Origin: Moringa oleifera
Lineage: Eukaryota > Streptophyta > Magnoliopsida > Brassicales > Moringaceae
Direction: 5' to 3'
DNA: 64,000 nucleotides
NCBI GenBank assembly: GCA_021397835.1
Contig: JAJFZO010000049.1
Span: 9,615,001-9,679,000 of the forward strand
Shown here: piece by piece, positions 14,701 through 28,418 of the stretch
Layout of the letters: every line of letters starts with the position of its first letter
How positions within the stretch are numbered: position 1 is the first letter of the stretch
The notes under the pieces: generated by a model
Database searches by the model: none
What the model saw: the letters and a program-made list of their open reading frames with translations, nothing else
What the model was told of the DNA's origin: nothing
Position numbers and translations under genes: made by a program

Positions 14701-16790
14701 TAAAATCAATAATAAATAATCAAATTAAGAAAATTTATAACATAAAAAATCAAAAAAATTGAAAATAATCCAACACCAATGGAGGTTTAACAATAAAAAG
14801 ATAAGCTCGAATGTTGGAATCCATACCTACGCGTACCAAAGAAGCAATAAAAAATACAGTTCATTGCTACGGCTACTACTACTGCTGGTGCTAGATCACC
14901 GCTACGGCTAAGCAACAAGAAAACATACGATTATGATGCGTCAAAAAATGTTATGTATCAAGGTGCCATTTTTCAAGATAATAAGTGTGTACAAGGGATG
15001 GTAGAATCCTCCCTTAACAATAAATGGATAAGCCCCTATATAGGAAACATTATTTGAAGTTACCAATGGAACAATCGATTGTCATGCCATTGCTCCTTCT
15101 TCATCATTGCCTACAGAATCTTGGCAACATCGTGTTGAAAAGAAACATTAGTCTCAGAATTGCTATAAAGTAAATCATACAAAACGAAAAAAAAAATAGT
15201 AGTTTGTAAATTTTCATTCATAAAAAACATATTACGAGAACGAAAGCATGTCTGAGAAAATCGAGGAAAATAATAAAATTGGAAAATGAATAATCAAATC
15301 AAGAAAATTTCTGACACAAAAAACCAAAAAGTTGAAAAAAATCCAATACCAAAGCAACTTCAACAATAAAAAGATAAGCCCAAATGTAGAATTTCATACC
15401 TGCATCTACCGAAGAAGGAAAAAAAACCAGTTCATTGCTACAGCTAAGAAATAAAAAAACATACGATTATGATGTGTAGAAAAATATTACTTACAAAGGT
15501 GCTATTTTCCAAGATGATAAGTATGTACAAGGGATGGTAGAATCCTCCCTTAACAATAAATGGATAAGACCTCATGTAGAAAACATTATTTGAAGTTACC
15601 AAGGGAACAATCGATTGTCCTGCCATCGCTCATTCTTCATCATTGCCTGCAGAATCCTAGCAACATCGTGCTGAAAAGAAACATTAGTCTCAGAGTTGCT
15701 ATAAAGTAAACCATCCAAAACAAAAAAAAAATTAGGAGTTTGTAAAGTTTCATTCCTAAAAAACATATTAACAAGATGAAAGTAAGTAATCGAGGAAAAA
15801 AATAAAATTAGCAAATAAATAATCAAATAAAAAAATTTATAACGTAAAAAATCAAAAAAGTTGAAAAACATCTAAGACCAATGGAGGTTTAACAATAAAA
15901 AGATAAGCCCGACTGTTGGAATCCATACCTGCACCCACCGAAAAAGCAACAAAAAATACCATTTTATTGCTATAGCTACTGCTACTGCTTGTGCTAAATC
16001 ACTGCCATTGCTAAGCAACAAAAAAAAGTAAGAATGTGATGCATAGGAAAATAACACCGATAAAAGTGCTATTATTCAACATAATAAATATGCACAATGG
16101 ATGGTAAAATCCTCCCTTAACAATAAATGGATAAGCCCCCATGTAGGAAATACTATTTGAAGTTACCAAAGGAACAATCGAGTGTCCTGCCATTGGTACT
16201 TCTTCATCATTGCGTGCAAAATCTTGCAAAATCGTGCTAAAAAGAAACATTAGTCTCAGAGTTGCTACAAAGAAAACCATCCAAAACAAAAACTATATAT
16301 GTTTAGAGTTTGTAAATTATCATTCGTACAAAACATATTAACAAGATGAAAGTAAGTATCAGAAAATCGAGGAAAAAAATAAAATTGCAAAATAAATAAT
16401 CAAATCAATAAAATTTATCACGTAAAAAATCAAAAAAGTTGAAAAAAAATCCAATACCAATGGTGGTTTAACAATAAAACATAAGCTCGAATGTTGGAAT
16501 CCGTACCTGCACCCACCGAAGAAGCAACAAAAAATACCATTTTATTGCTATAGCTACTGTTACTGCTAGTGCTAGATCACTGCTATTGCTAAGCAACAAA
16601 AAAACATAAGATTATGATGCATAAAAAAATATTACCGATAAAGGTACTATAATTCAAGATAATAAGTATGCACAAGGGATGGTAGAATCCTCCCTTAACA
16701 ATAAGTGGATAAGCCCCCATGTAGGAAACACTATGTGAAGTTACCAAAGGAACAATCGACTGTGCTGCCATTGCTTCTTCTTCATCATTG
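8700..16790. repeat. Large block duplication inside the satellite, copy A
   Basis: About 14 consecutive monomers here match, one by one, the monomers of 17920-26035. Phase marks pair with an offset of 9330-9339 bp over seven successive monomers (9294 to 12747 against 18630 to 22077). They then pair with an offset of 9221-9245 over the last four (14664 to 16342 against 23885 to 25587). Private variants shared by the pairs include the tctccaaaaatcaag form at 8850 and 18077, and acctcatgtag at 15570 and 24800. Copy A has a deletion of roughly 0.1 kb near 8958. It also has one extra monomer, around 14118, with no partner in copy B. Confidence 0.85.
15600..15670 (-). other. Exon-like segment of the satellite monomer (example)
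   Basis: On the minus strand the segment is preceded by tttcttttcag, a good acceptor with a pyrimidine tract. It is followed by GTAACTTC, so it ends in a donor-like TGG|GTAACT. Inside, 71 nt read HDVARILQAMMKNERW and then QDNRLFPW without a stop. Close variants of this peptide occur in many other monomers (for example 9124-9200, 18462-18540 and 5160-5215). About 170-190 nt further on, the minus strand shows ttttgttgcttag, which would serve as the next acceptor. No protein family was recognised. The segment may be a fossil exon, or chance open sequence with AG/GT borders. Confidence 0.35.
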
Positions 16791-17919
16791 CCTGTAGAAT
16801 CATGGCAACATCGTGCTCAAAAGAAACCTTAATGTCATAATTGCTATAAACTAAACCATCCAAAACAATATATATATATTAGGAGTTTGTAAATTTTCAT
16901 TCCTAAAAAACTTATTAACAAGATGAAAGCAAGTCTGAGAAAATTAAGGAAAAAAATAAAATTAGAAAATCAACAATAAAAAGTGGAAAAAAAATCCAAT
17001 ACTAATAGAGGTTTAACAATAAAAAGATAAGCTCGAATGTAGTAATCCATGCCTGCACCTACCAAAGAAGCAACAAAAAACACCATTTTATTGCTATAGC
17101 TATTACTAATGCTAGTGCTAAATCGCTGCTATTACTAAGCAACAAAAAAACATAAAATTATGATGCATAAAAAAATATTATCGATAGAAGTGCTATTTTC
17201 TAAGATAATAAGTATGTACAAGGGATGGTAGCATCCTCCCTTAAAAATAAATGGATAAGCCCCCATGTAGGAAACATTATTTGAAGTTACCAAGGGAACA
17301 ATCGATTGTCCTGCCATTGCTCCTTCTTCATCATTGTGTGCAAAATCTTGGCAACATCGTACTGAAAAGAAATATTAGTCTCAGAATTGCTATTATGTAA
17401 ACCATCCAAAACAAAAAAAAGAAATATTAGGAGTTTGTAACTTCTTATTCCTAAAAAATAGATTAGATGAAAGCATGCCTGAGAAAAACGAGAAAGAAAA
17501 TAAAATTAGAAAATCAATAATCAAATCAAGAAAATTTATAACATAAAAAATCAAAAAAGTTGAAAAAAATCCAATACCAAAGGAGGTTTAACAATAAAAA
17601 GATAACCGCGAATATAGGAATCCATACTTGTACCTATCGAAGAAGCAACAAAAAGTACCAGTTCATTGCTACACCTACCACTAGTGCTGGTGCTAGATCA
17701 CTAGCACGGCTAAGCAATAAAAAAAAAAAAACAAATGATTATGATCCATAGAAAAATATTACCGATGAAGGTGTTATTTTCCAAGATAATAAGTATGTAA
17801 AAGGGATAGCACAATCCTCCCTTAACAATAAATGGATAAGCCCCTTGTAGGAAACATTATTTGAAGTTACCAAGGGAACAATCAATTGTCCTGCCATTGC
17901 TCCTTCATTGTCATTGATT

Positions 17920-17989
17920 GTAGAATCTTCGCAACATTGTGCTCAAAAGAACCATTAGTTTAAGAGTCGCTATAACGTAAACCATTCAA

Positions 17990-18026
<37 letters not shown>

Positions 18027-21000
18027 GAGTTTGTAACTTATCATTCCTAAAAAAACACATTAACAAGATGAAAGCATGTCTCCAAAAATCAAGAAAAAAA
18101 TAAAATTAGAAAATGAATAATCAAATCAAGAAAATTTATTACATAAAAAATAAAAAATGCTAAAAAAATGCCAATACCAATAAAGGTTTAATAAGAAAAA
18201 CATAAGCCCGAATGTAGGAATCCATACCTGCACGTACCGACAAAGCAACGAAAAATACAAATTCATTGTTGCAGCTATTGCTACTGCTCGTGCTAGGTTA
18301 CTACTACAACTAAGCAACAAGAAAACATACGATTATGATGCATAGAAAAAAATTATCAATAAAGGTGCTATTTTCTAAAATAATAAGTATGTACAAGGGA
18401 TGGTAGATTCCTCCCTTAATAATAAATAGATAAGTCCCCTTGTAGGAAACATTATTTGAAGTTACCAAGAGAATAATCGATTGTCCTGCCAGTGCTCTTT
18501 TTTCATCATCACGAGCAAAATCTTGGCAATATCATGCTGAAAAGAAACATTAGTCTCAGCGTTGCTATAAAGTAAACCACCAAAAAAAATTAGTAGTTTG
18601 TAACTTTTCATTCCTAAAAAGCATATTAACAAGATGAAAGCATGTCTCAAAAAAATGAGAAAAAAATAAAATTAGAAAATAAATAATCAAATTAAGAAAA
18701 TTTATAGCCTAAAAAATCAAAAAATTTGAAAACAATCCAACACCAATGGAGGTTTAACGATAAAAACATAAGCTTGAATGTAGGAATCCATACCTACACG
18801 TATTGACGAAGCAACAAATAATACCAGATTGTTGCTACAGCTACTGCTATTGCTCATGCTACATCACTACAACGGCTAAGCAACAAAAAATCATACGATT
18901 AAAATGCATAAAAAAAATTACCAATAAAGTGCTATTTTCCAAGATAATAAGTACGTAAAAGGGAAGGTAGAATCCTCCCTTAACAATAATCGGATAAGCC
19001 CCGATGTAGAAAACATTATTTGAATTTACTAAGGGAACAATCGATTATCTGGCCATTACTCCTTCTTCATCACTGCCTATAGAATCCTGGCAAAATCGTG
19101 TTGAAAAGAAACATTAGTTTTAGAGTTCTTATAAAGTAAACCATCCAAAAAAAAATATTAGGGGTTTGTAAATTTTCATTCCAAAAAAACATATTAACAA
19201 GTTGAAAACATGTATGTGAAAATTGAGGAAAAAAATAAAATTGAAAAATAAATAATCAAATCAAGAAAATTGATAACATAAAAAATCAAAAATATTGAAA
19301 AAAATCCAATACCAATGGAGGTTTAACAATAAAAACATAAGCGCGAGTGTAGGAATCCATACCTGCACCTACTGAAGAAGAAATAAAAAAATACCAGTTT
19401 ATTGCTACAGCTACTCCTAGAGCTGGTGTTAGATCATTGCAACAACTAAGCAACAAAAAAACATATGATTATGATGCATAGAAAAATATTACAGATAAAG
19501 GTGCTATTTTTCAAGATAATAAGTATGTACAACAGATGGTAGAATCCTCCCTTAACAATAAACGGATAAGCCCTTATGTAGGAAACATTATTTGAAGTTA
19601 CCACGGGAATAATCAATTGTCTTGCCATTGCTCCTTCCTCATTATCGCCTACAGAATCTTGGCAACACCGTGTTGAAAAGAAATATTAGTCTCATAGTTG
19701 CTATAAAGTAGACCATCCAAAATTTTAAAAAAAAAATTAGGAGTTTATAAATTTTCATTCCTAAAAAACATATTAACAAGATGATAGCATGTTTGACAAA
19801 ATCGAGCAAAAAATAAAATTGAAAAATAAATAATCAAATCAAGAAAATTTATAACATAAAAAATCAAAAAAGCTGAAAAAAAAAATCTCATACCAATGGA
19901 GAGTTAACAATAAAAAGATAAGCCCGAATGTAGGAATCCATACCTACACCTACCGAAGAAGTAAAAAAAAAAAAATGCTAGTTCATTGCTACAACTACCG
20001 CTACTGCTGGTGCTAGATCAGTCCTATGGCTAAGTAACAAAAAAACATATGATTATGATGCGTAAAAAAATATTACCGATAAAGGTCCTATTTTTCAAGA
20101 TAATAAGCATGTACAAGTGATGGTAGAATCCTCCCTTAATAATAAACGGATAAGCCCCCATGTAGGAAACATTATTTGAAGTTATCGAGGGAATAATCAA
20201 TTGTCTTCCCATTGCTCCTTCTTCATTATCGCTTATAGAATCTCGGCAACACCGTGCTGAAAAGAAACATTAGTCTCAAAGTTGCTATAAAATAAACCAC
20301 CAAAAAAAAATTAGGAGTTTGTAACTATTCATTCCTAAAAAACATACTAATAAGATGAAAGCACGTCTATGAAGAACGAGAAAAAAAATAAAATTAGAAA
20401 ATCAATAATCAAATCAAGAAAATTTATAACATAAAAAATAAAAAAGTTGAAAAAAATCCAATACCAATGGAGGTTTAACAATAAAAAGAAAAGCCCAAAT
20501 GTAGGAATCCGTACCTGCACCTACTGAGGAAGAAACAAAAAATACCAGTTCATTCCTATAGCTACTCCTCGTGCTGGTGCTAGATCCCTGCTACGGCTAA
20601 GCAATAAAGAAACATACAATAATGATGCGCAGAAAAATATCACCGATAAAGGTGCTATTTTTCAAGATAGTAAGTATGTACAAGGGATGGTAGAATCCTC
20701 TCTTAACAATAAACGGATAAGCCCCCATGTAGGAAACGTTATTTGAAGTTACAAAGGGAATAATCGATTGTCCTGCCATCACTCATTCTTCATCATTGCC
20801 TGCAGAATCCTAACAGCATCGTGCTGAAAGATTAGTCTCAAAGTTGCTATAAAGTGAACCACCAAAAACAAAAAAAAAAAAAAGGAGTTTGTAACTTCTC
20901 ATTCCTAAAAAACATACTAATAAGATTAAAGCATGCCTATGAAGAACGAGGAAAAAAATAAAATTAGAAAATCAATAATAAAATCAAGAAAATTTATAAC

Positions 21001-24000
21001 ATAAAAAATCAAAAAAGCTGAAAAAAAATCCAATACCAATGGAGGTTCAACAATAAAAAGATAAGCCCGAATGTAGGAATCCGTACCTGCACCAACTGAA
21101 GAAGAAACAAAAAATACTAGTTCATTGCTACAGCTACTCCTCGTGCTGGTGCTAGATCACTTCTACGACTAAGTAACAAAAAAACATACGATTATGATGC
21201 ATAGAAAAACATTACCAATAAAGGTGCTATTTTCCAAGATAATAAGTATGTACAACTGATTGTAGAACCTTCCTTTAACAATAAAAGGATAAGCCTCCAT
21301 GTAGGAAACATTATTTGAAGTTACCAAGGGAACAATCGATTGTCCTGCCATTGCTCCTTCTTCATCATTGCCTATAGAATCTTGGCAACGTCGTGCTGAA
21401 AAGAAACTTTAGTCTCAGAATTGCTATAAAGTAAACCATCCAAGACAAAAAAAAAAATATTAGAATTTTGTAAATTTTCATTCCTAAAAAACGTGTTAAC
21501 AGGATGAAAGCATGTTTGAGAAAATCGAGAAAAAAAAGAAAATTAGAAAATCAATAATCAAATCAAAAAAATTTAAAAAATCAAAAATCAAAAAAGTTAA
21601 ACAAAATCCAATACCATTGGAGGTTTAGCAATAAAAAGATAAGCCCGAATGTAGGAATCCATACTTGCACCTACCGAAGAAGACACAAAAAATACTAGTT
21701 CATTGCTACGGCTCCTCTTGCTAGTGCTAGATCACTGCTATGACTCAGCAATAAAAAAACAAACGATTATTATGCGTAGAAAAATATTACCGATAAAGGT
21801 GCTATTTTCCAAGATAATAAGTATGTACAAGGGATAGTAGAATCCTCTCTTAACAATAAATGGGTAAGCCCCCATGTAGAAAACATTATTTGAAGTTACG
21901 AAGGGAACAATCAATTTTCCTGCCATTGCTCCTTCTTCATCATTGTCTGCAGAATCCTAGTAACATTGTGCTGAAAAGAAACATTACTCTCAAAGTTGCT
22001 ATAAAGCAAATCATCCAAAACCAAAAAAATAAAATATTAAGAGTTTGTAAATTTTCGTTCCTAAAAAACATGTTAACAAGGTGAAAGCATGTCTGAGAAA
22101 ATCATGGAAAAAAATTAGAAAATAAATAATCAAATCAAGAAAATTTATAACATAAAAAATCAAAAAAGTTTAAAAAATCCAATACCAATGGAGGTTTAAC
22201 AATAAAAAGATAAGCCCGAATGTTGGAATCCATACCTGCACCTACCGAAGAAGCAACAAAAAATACCAGTTCATTGCTACAGCTACTGCTAGTGCTAGAT
22301 CACTACTACGGCTAAGCAACAAAAAAACATATGACTATGATGCATAGAAAACATTATTTGAAGTTACCAAGAGAACAATCAATTGTCCTGCCATTGCTCC
22401 TTCTTCATCATTGCCTGCAGAATCCTAGCAACATTGTGCTGAAAAGAAACATTACTCTCAAAGTTGCTATAGAGGAAACCATCCAAAACCAAAAAAACAA
22501 AATATTAAGAGTGTGTAAATTTTCATTCCTAAAAAACATGTTAACAAGGTGAAAGCATGTCTGAGAAAATCGTGGAAAAAAATTAGAAAATAAATAATCA
22601 AATCAAGAAAATTTATAACATAAGAAATCAAAAAAGTTGAAAAAATCCAATACCAATGGAGGTTTAACAATAAAAAGATAAGCCCGAATGTTGGAATCTA
22701 TATCTGCACCCAGCGAAGAAGCTTCAAAAAATGCCATTTTATTGTTATAGCTACTCCTACTACTAGTGCTAGATCACTGTTATTGCTAAGCAACAGAAAA
22801 AAATAATATTATGATGCATAGAAAAATATTGCCGATAAAAGTGCGATTATTCAAGATAATAAGTATGCACAAGGGATGGTAGAATCCTCCCTTAGTAATA
22901 AATGGATATGCTCGAATGTAGGAATCCGCACCTGTACCTACCGAAGAAGTAGCGAAAAGTACCAGTTCATTGCTATAGCTACGGCTAATGCTAGTGCTAT
23001 GTCTAAGCAACAAAAAAGAAACATACAATTATGATGCATCAAAAAATATTAGCGATAAATGTGCTATTTTCCAAGATAATAAGTATGTACAAGGGATGGT
23101 AGAATCATCCCTTAATAATAAATGGATAAGCCCTCATGCACGAAACATTATTTAGTGTTACTAAGGGAACAATCGATTGTCCTACCATTGCTCTTTCTTC
23201 ATCTTTGCTTGCAGAATCTTGGCAACATCATGCTCAAAAGAAACAATAATCTCAAAATTGCAGTGAACTAAACCATCCAAAACAAAAAAAAAAATAAATA
23301 TTAGGAGTTTGTAACTTTTGATTACTAAAAAATATAATAACAAGATGAAAACACGTCTGAGAAAATCGAGGAAAAAAATAAAATTAGAAAATGAATAATC
23401 AAATCAAGAAAATTTATAACATCAAAAATCAAAAAAGTTAAAAAAAATCCAATATCAATAGAGGTTTAACAATAAAAAGATAAGCTCGAATGTAGGAATC
23501 CATACCTGCACCTACCAAAGAAGCAACAAAAAATACTAGTTCATTGCTACAGCTACTGCTAGTGCTAGATCACTGCTACGGCTAACCAATAAAAAAACAT
23601 ATGACTATGATGCATAGAAAAATATTATCGATAAACGTGTTATTTTCCAATATAATAAGTATGTACAAGGGATGGTAGAATCCTCCATTAACAATAAATG
23701 GATAAGCCCCATCAAAGGAAGCATTATTTGACGTTACCAAGGCAACAATCGATTGTCTTGTCGGTGCTCTTACTTCATCATTGCATGCAGAATCTTGGCA
23801 ACATCGTGCTTAAAGTAAACCATCGAAAACAAAAAAAAAAAAAAAATAGAAGTTTGTAACTTTTCATTCCTAAAAAACATATTAACAAGATGAAAGCATG
23901 TCTAAGAAGAATGAGGAAAAAAATAAAATCAATAATAAATAATCAAATTAAGAAAATTTATAACATAAAAAATCAAAAAAAAATTAAAAATAATCCAACA

Positions 24001-26035
24001 CCAATGGAGGTTTAACAATAAAAAGATAAGCTCGAATATTGGAATCCATACATGCACCTACCGAAGAAGCAATAAAAAATACAGTTCATTGCTACGGCTA
24101 CTACTACTACTGGTGCTAGATCACCGCTACAGCTAAGCAACAAGAAAACATACGATTATGATGCGTCAAAAAATATTACGTATAAAGATGCCATTTTCCA
24201 AGATAATAAGTGTGTACAAGGGATGGTAGAATCCTCCCTTAACAATAAATGGATAAGTCCTATATAGGAAACATTATTTGAAGTTACCAAGGGAACAATC
24301 GATTGTCGTTCCATTGCTCCTTCTTTATCATTGCCTACAGAATCTTGGCAACATCGTGTTGAAAAGAAACATTACTCTCAGAATGGCTATAAAGTAAATC
24401 ATACAAAACGACAAAAAAAATTAATAGTTTCTAAATTTTCATTCCTAAAAAACATATTAAGAGAATGAAAGCATGTCTGAGAAAATCGAGAAAAATAGTA
24501 AAATTGGAAAATGAATAATCAAATCAAGAAAAATTTTGACACAAAAAACCAAAAAATTTGAAAAAAAATCCAATACCAAAGAAAGTTTAACAATAAAAAG
24601 ATATGCCCGAATGTAGAATTCCATACCTGCATCTACCGAAGATGCAAAAAAAAATATCAGTTCATTGCTACAGCTAAGCAATAAAAAAACATACGATTAT
24701 GATGTGTAGAAAAATATTACTGACAAAGGTGCTATTTTCCAAGATGATAAGTATGTACAAGGGATGGTAGAATCCTCCCTTAACAATAAATGGATAAGAC
24801 CTCATGTAGGAAACATTATTTGAAGTTACAAAGGGAGCAATCGATTGTCCTACCATTGCTACTTCTTCATCAATGCCTACAGAATGTTGGCAACATCATG
24901 CTAAAAAGAAACATTAGTCTCAGAGTTGCTATAAAGTAAACCATCCAAAACAAAAATAAAATATTAGGAGTTTGTAAATTTTCATTCCTAAAAAACATAT
25001 TAACAAGAGGAAAGCAAGTCTGAGAAAATTGAGGAAAAAAATAAATTTGGCAAATAAATAATCAAATAAAAAAATTTATAACGTAAAAAATCAAAAAAGT
25101 TAAAAAAAATCTAAGACCAATAGAGGTTTAACAATAAAAAGATAAGCCCGACTGTTCGAATCCATACCTGCACCCACCGAAAAAGCAACAAAAATACCAT
25201 TTTATTGCTATAGCTACTGCTACTGCTACTGCTTGTGCTAGATCACTGCCATTGCTAAGCAACAAAAAAACGTAAGAATGTGATGCATAGGAAAATATTA
25301 CCGATAAAAGTGCTATTATGCAAGATAATAAATATGCATAATGGATGGTAGAATCCTCCGTTAACAATAAATGGATAAGCCCCCATGTAGGAAACACTAT
25401 TTGAAGTTACCAAAGGAACAATCGAGTGTCCTGCCATTGCTACTTCTTCATCATTGCATGCAAAATCTTGGCAACATCGTGCTGAAAAGAAACATTAGTC
25501 TCAGAGTTGCTATAAAGAAAATTATCCAAAACAAAAAATATATATATTTGGAGTTTGTAAATTATCATTCGTACAAAACATATTAACAAGATGAAAGCAA
25601 ATATCAAAAAATCGAGGAAAAAAATAAAATTGAAAAATAAATAATCAAATCAATAAAATTTATCACATAAAAAATCAAAAAAGTTGAAAAAAAATCCAAT
25701 ACCAATGGAGGTTTAACAATAAAAAGATAAGCCCGAATATTGGAATCCATACCTGCACCCACAGAAGAAGCAACAAAAAATACCATTTTATTGCTATAGC
25801 TATTGTTACTGCTAGTGCTAGATCATTGCTATTGCTAAGCAACAAAAAAACATAAGATTATGATGCATAGAAAAATATTACCGATAAAGGTCCTATAATT
25901 CAAGATAATAAGTATGCACAAGGGATGGTAGAATCCTCCCTTAACAATAAGTGGATAAGCCCCCATGTAGGAAACACTATGTGAAGTTACCAAAGGAACA
26001 ATCGACTGTGCTGCCATTGCTTTTTCTTCTTCACT
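17920..26035. repeat. Large block duplication inside the satellite, copy B
   Basis: This is the partner of 8700-16790, with the same monomer order. It carries an additional partial monomer of about 470 bp (around 22080-22550), which duplicates the neighbouring segment starting at aaaacattatttgaagttac. It lacks the partner of the monomer at 14118. Only two monomers (about 16.8-17.9 kb) lie between the copies. The block therefore behaves as a higher-order unit of about 8.1 kb produced by a large unequal exchange. Confidence 0.85.
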
Positions 26036-28384
26036 GCGTGCAAAATCTTGGCAACATCGTGCTAAAAAGAAACATTAGTCTTAGAGTTACTATAAAGTAA
26101 ACCATCTAAAACAAAAAACAAAATATTAAGAGTTTTTAAATTTTTATTCCTAAAAACCATATTAACAAGATGAAAGCAAGTCTGAGAAAATCGTGGAAAA
26201 AAATAAAATTGCCAAGTAAATAATCAAACTAAAAAAATTTATAACATAAAAAATCAAAAAATTTGAAAAAAAATCCAATACCAATGGAGGTTAAAGAATA
26301 AAAAGATAAGCCCAAATGTTGGAGCCTATACGTGCACCTACCGAAGAAGCAACAAAAAATACCATTTTATTGCTATAGCTACCATTATTGCTAGTGCTAG
26401 ATCACTATTATTGCTAAGCAACAAAAAAACATAGGATTATGATGCATAGAAAAATATTACCGATAAAGGTGCCATTATCCAAGATAATAAGTATGCATAA
26501 CTGATGGTAGAATCCTCCTTTAACAATAAATGGATAAGCCCCCATTTAGGAAACATTATTTGAAGTTACGAAGGAAGCAATTGATTGTCCTGCCATTGCT
26601 ACCTTTTCATCATTGCCTGCAAAATCTTGGCATCATTGCTATAAAGTGTACCATCCAAAACAAAAATAAATAAAATTAAGAGTTTGTAAATTTTCATTCC
26701 TAAAAAACATATTAACAAGACGAAAGCAAGTTTGAGAAAATCAAGAAAAAAAATAAAATTGGCAAATAAATAATCAAGTCAAGAAAATTTATCACATAAA
26801 AAATCAAAAAAGTTGAAAAAAATCCAATACCAATGGTGGTTTAAGAATAAAAAGATAAACCCGAATGTTGGAATCCTTACCTGCACCTACCGAAGAAGCA
26901 ACCAAAAATACCATATTATTGCTATGGCTACTCCAATTGCTAGTGTTAGATCACTGCTATTGCTAAGCAACAAAAAAAAACATAACATTATGATGCATAG
27001 AAAAATATTACCGATAAAAGTGCTATTATTCAAGATAATATGTATGCACAAGGGATGGTAGAACCTTTCCTTAACAATAAATGGATAAGCCCTCATGTAG
27101 GAAACAATATTAAAAGTTACCAAAGGAACAATCGATTGTCTTGCCATTGCTACTTCTTCATCATTGCGTGCAAAATCTTGGCAGCATCGTGTTGAAAAGA
27201 AACATTAGTCTTAGAATTGCTATAAAGTAAACCATCTAAAAGAAAATGTTAGGAGTTTGTAAATTTTCATTCCTAAAAAAATATTAACAAGATGAAAGCA
27301 AGTCTGAGAAAATCGTAGAAAAAAAATAAAATTAAAAAATAAATAATTAAATCAAGAAAATTTATCACATAAAAAATAAAAGAAGTTGAAAAGAGTCCAA
27401 TACCAATGGAGGTTTAACAACAAAAAGATAAGCCTGAATGTTGGAATCCATGCTTGCACATACCGAAGAAGCAACAAAAATACCACTTTATTGCAATAGC
27501 TACAGCTACTACTCGTGTTAGATCACTGATATTGCTAACTAATAAAAAACATAACATTATGATGCATAGAAAAATATTACCGAAAAAGACGCTATTTTTC
27601 AAGATAATAAGTATATACAAGGGATGCTAGAATCCTTCCTTAACAATAAATGTATAAACCCCCATGTAGGAAACATTATTTGATGTTACCATGGGAGCAA
27701 TCAATTGTCCTGCCATTGTTACCTCTTCATCATTGCCTACAGAATGTTGGCAACATCGTGCTAAAAAGAAACATTAGTCTCAGAGTTGCTATAAAGTAAA
27801 CCATCCAAAACAAAAAAGAAAATATTAAGAGTTTGTAAATTTTCATTCCTAAAAAACATATTAACAAGATGAAAGTAAGTGTGAGAAAATCAAGGAAAAA
27901 ATAAAATTGGAAAATAAATAATCAAATCAAGAAAATTTATCACATAAAAAATCAAAAAAGTTGAAAAGAATGCAATACCAATGGAGGTTTAATAACAAAA
28001 AGATAAGCCCGAATGTTGGAATCCATACCTGCACGTATCGAAGAAGCAACAAAAAATACCATTTTATTGCTATAGCTACTGCAACTGCTAGTGTTAGATC
28101 AATGCTATTGCTAAGTAACAAAAAACATAAAATTATGATGCATAGAAAAACATTACCGATAAAGGTGCTATTTTTCAAGATAATAAGTATGTACAAGAGA
28201 TGGTAGAATCCTCCCTTAACAATAAATGGAAAAGCCCGCATGTAGGAAACATTATTTGAAGTTACCAAGGGAACAATCGATTGTCCTGCCATTGCTACTT
28301 CTTCATCATTGCCTGCAAAATCTTGGTAACGTCGTGATGAAAAGAAACATTAGCCTCATAATTGCTATAAAGTAAACCTTCCAA

Positions 28385-28418
<34 letters not shown>

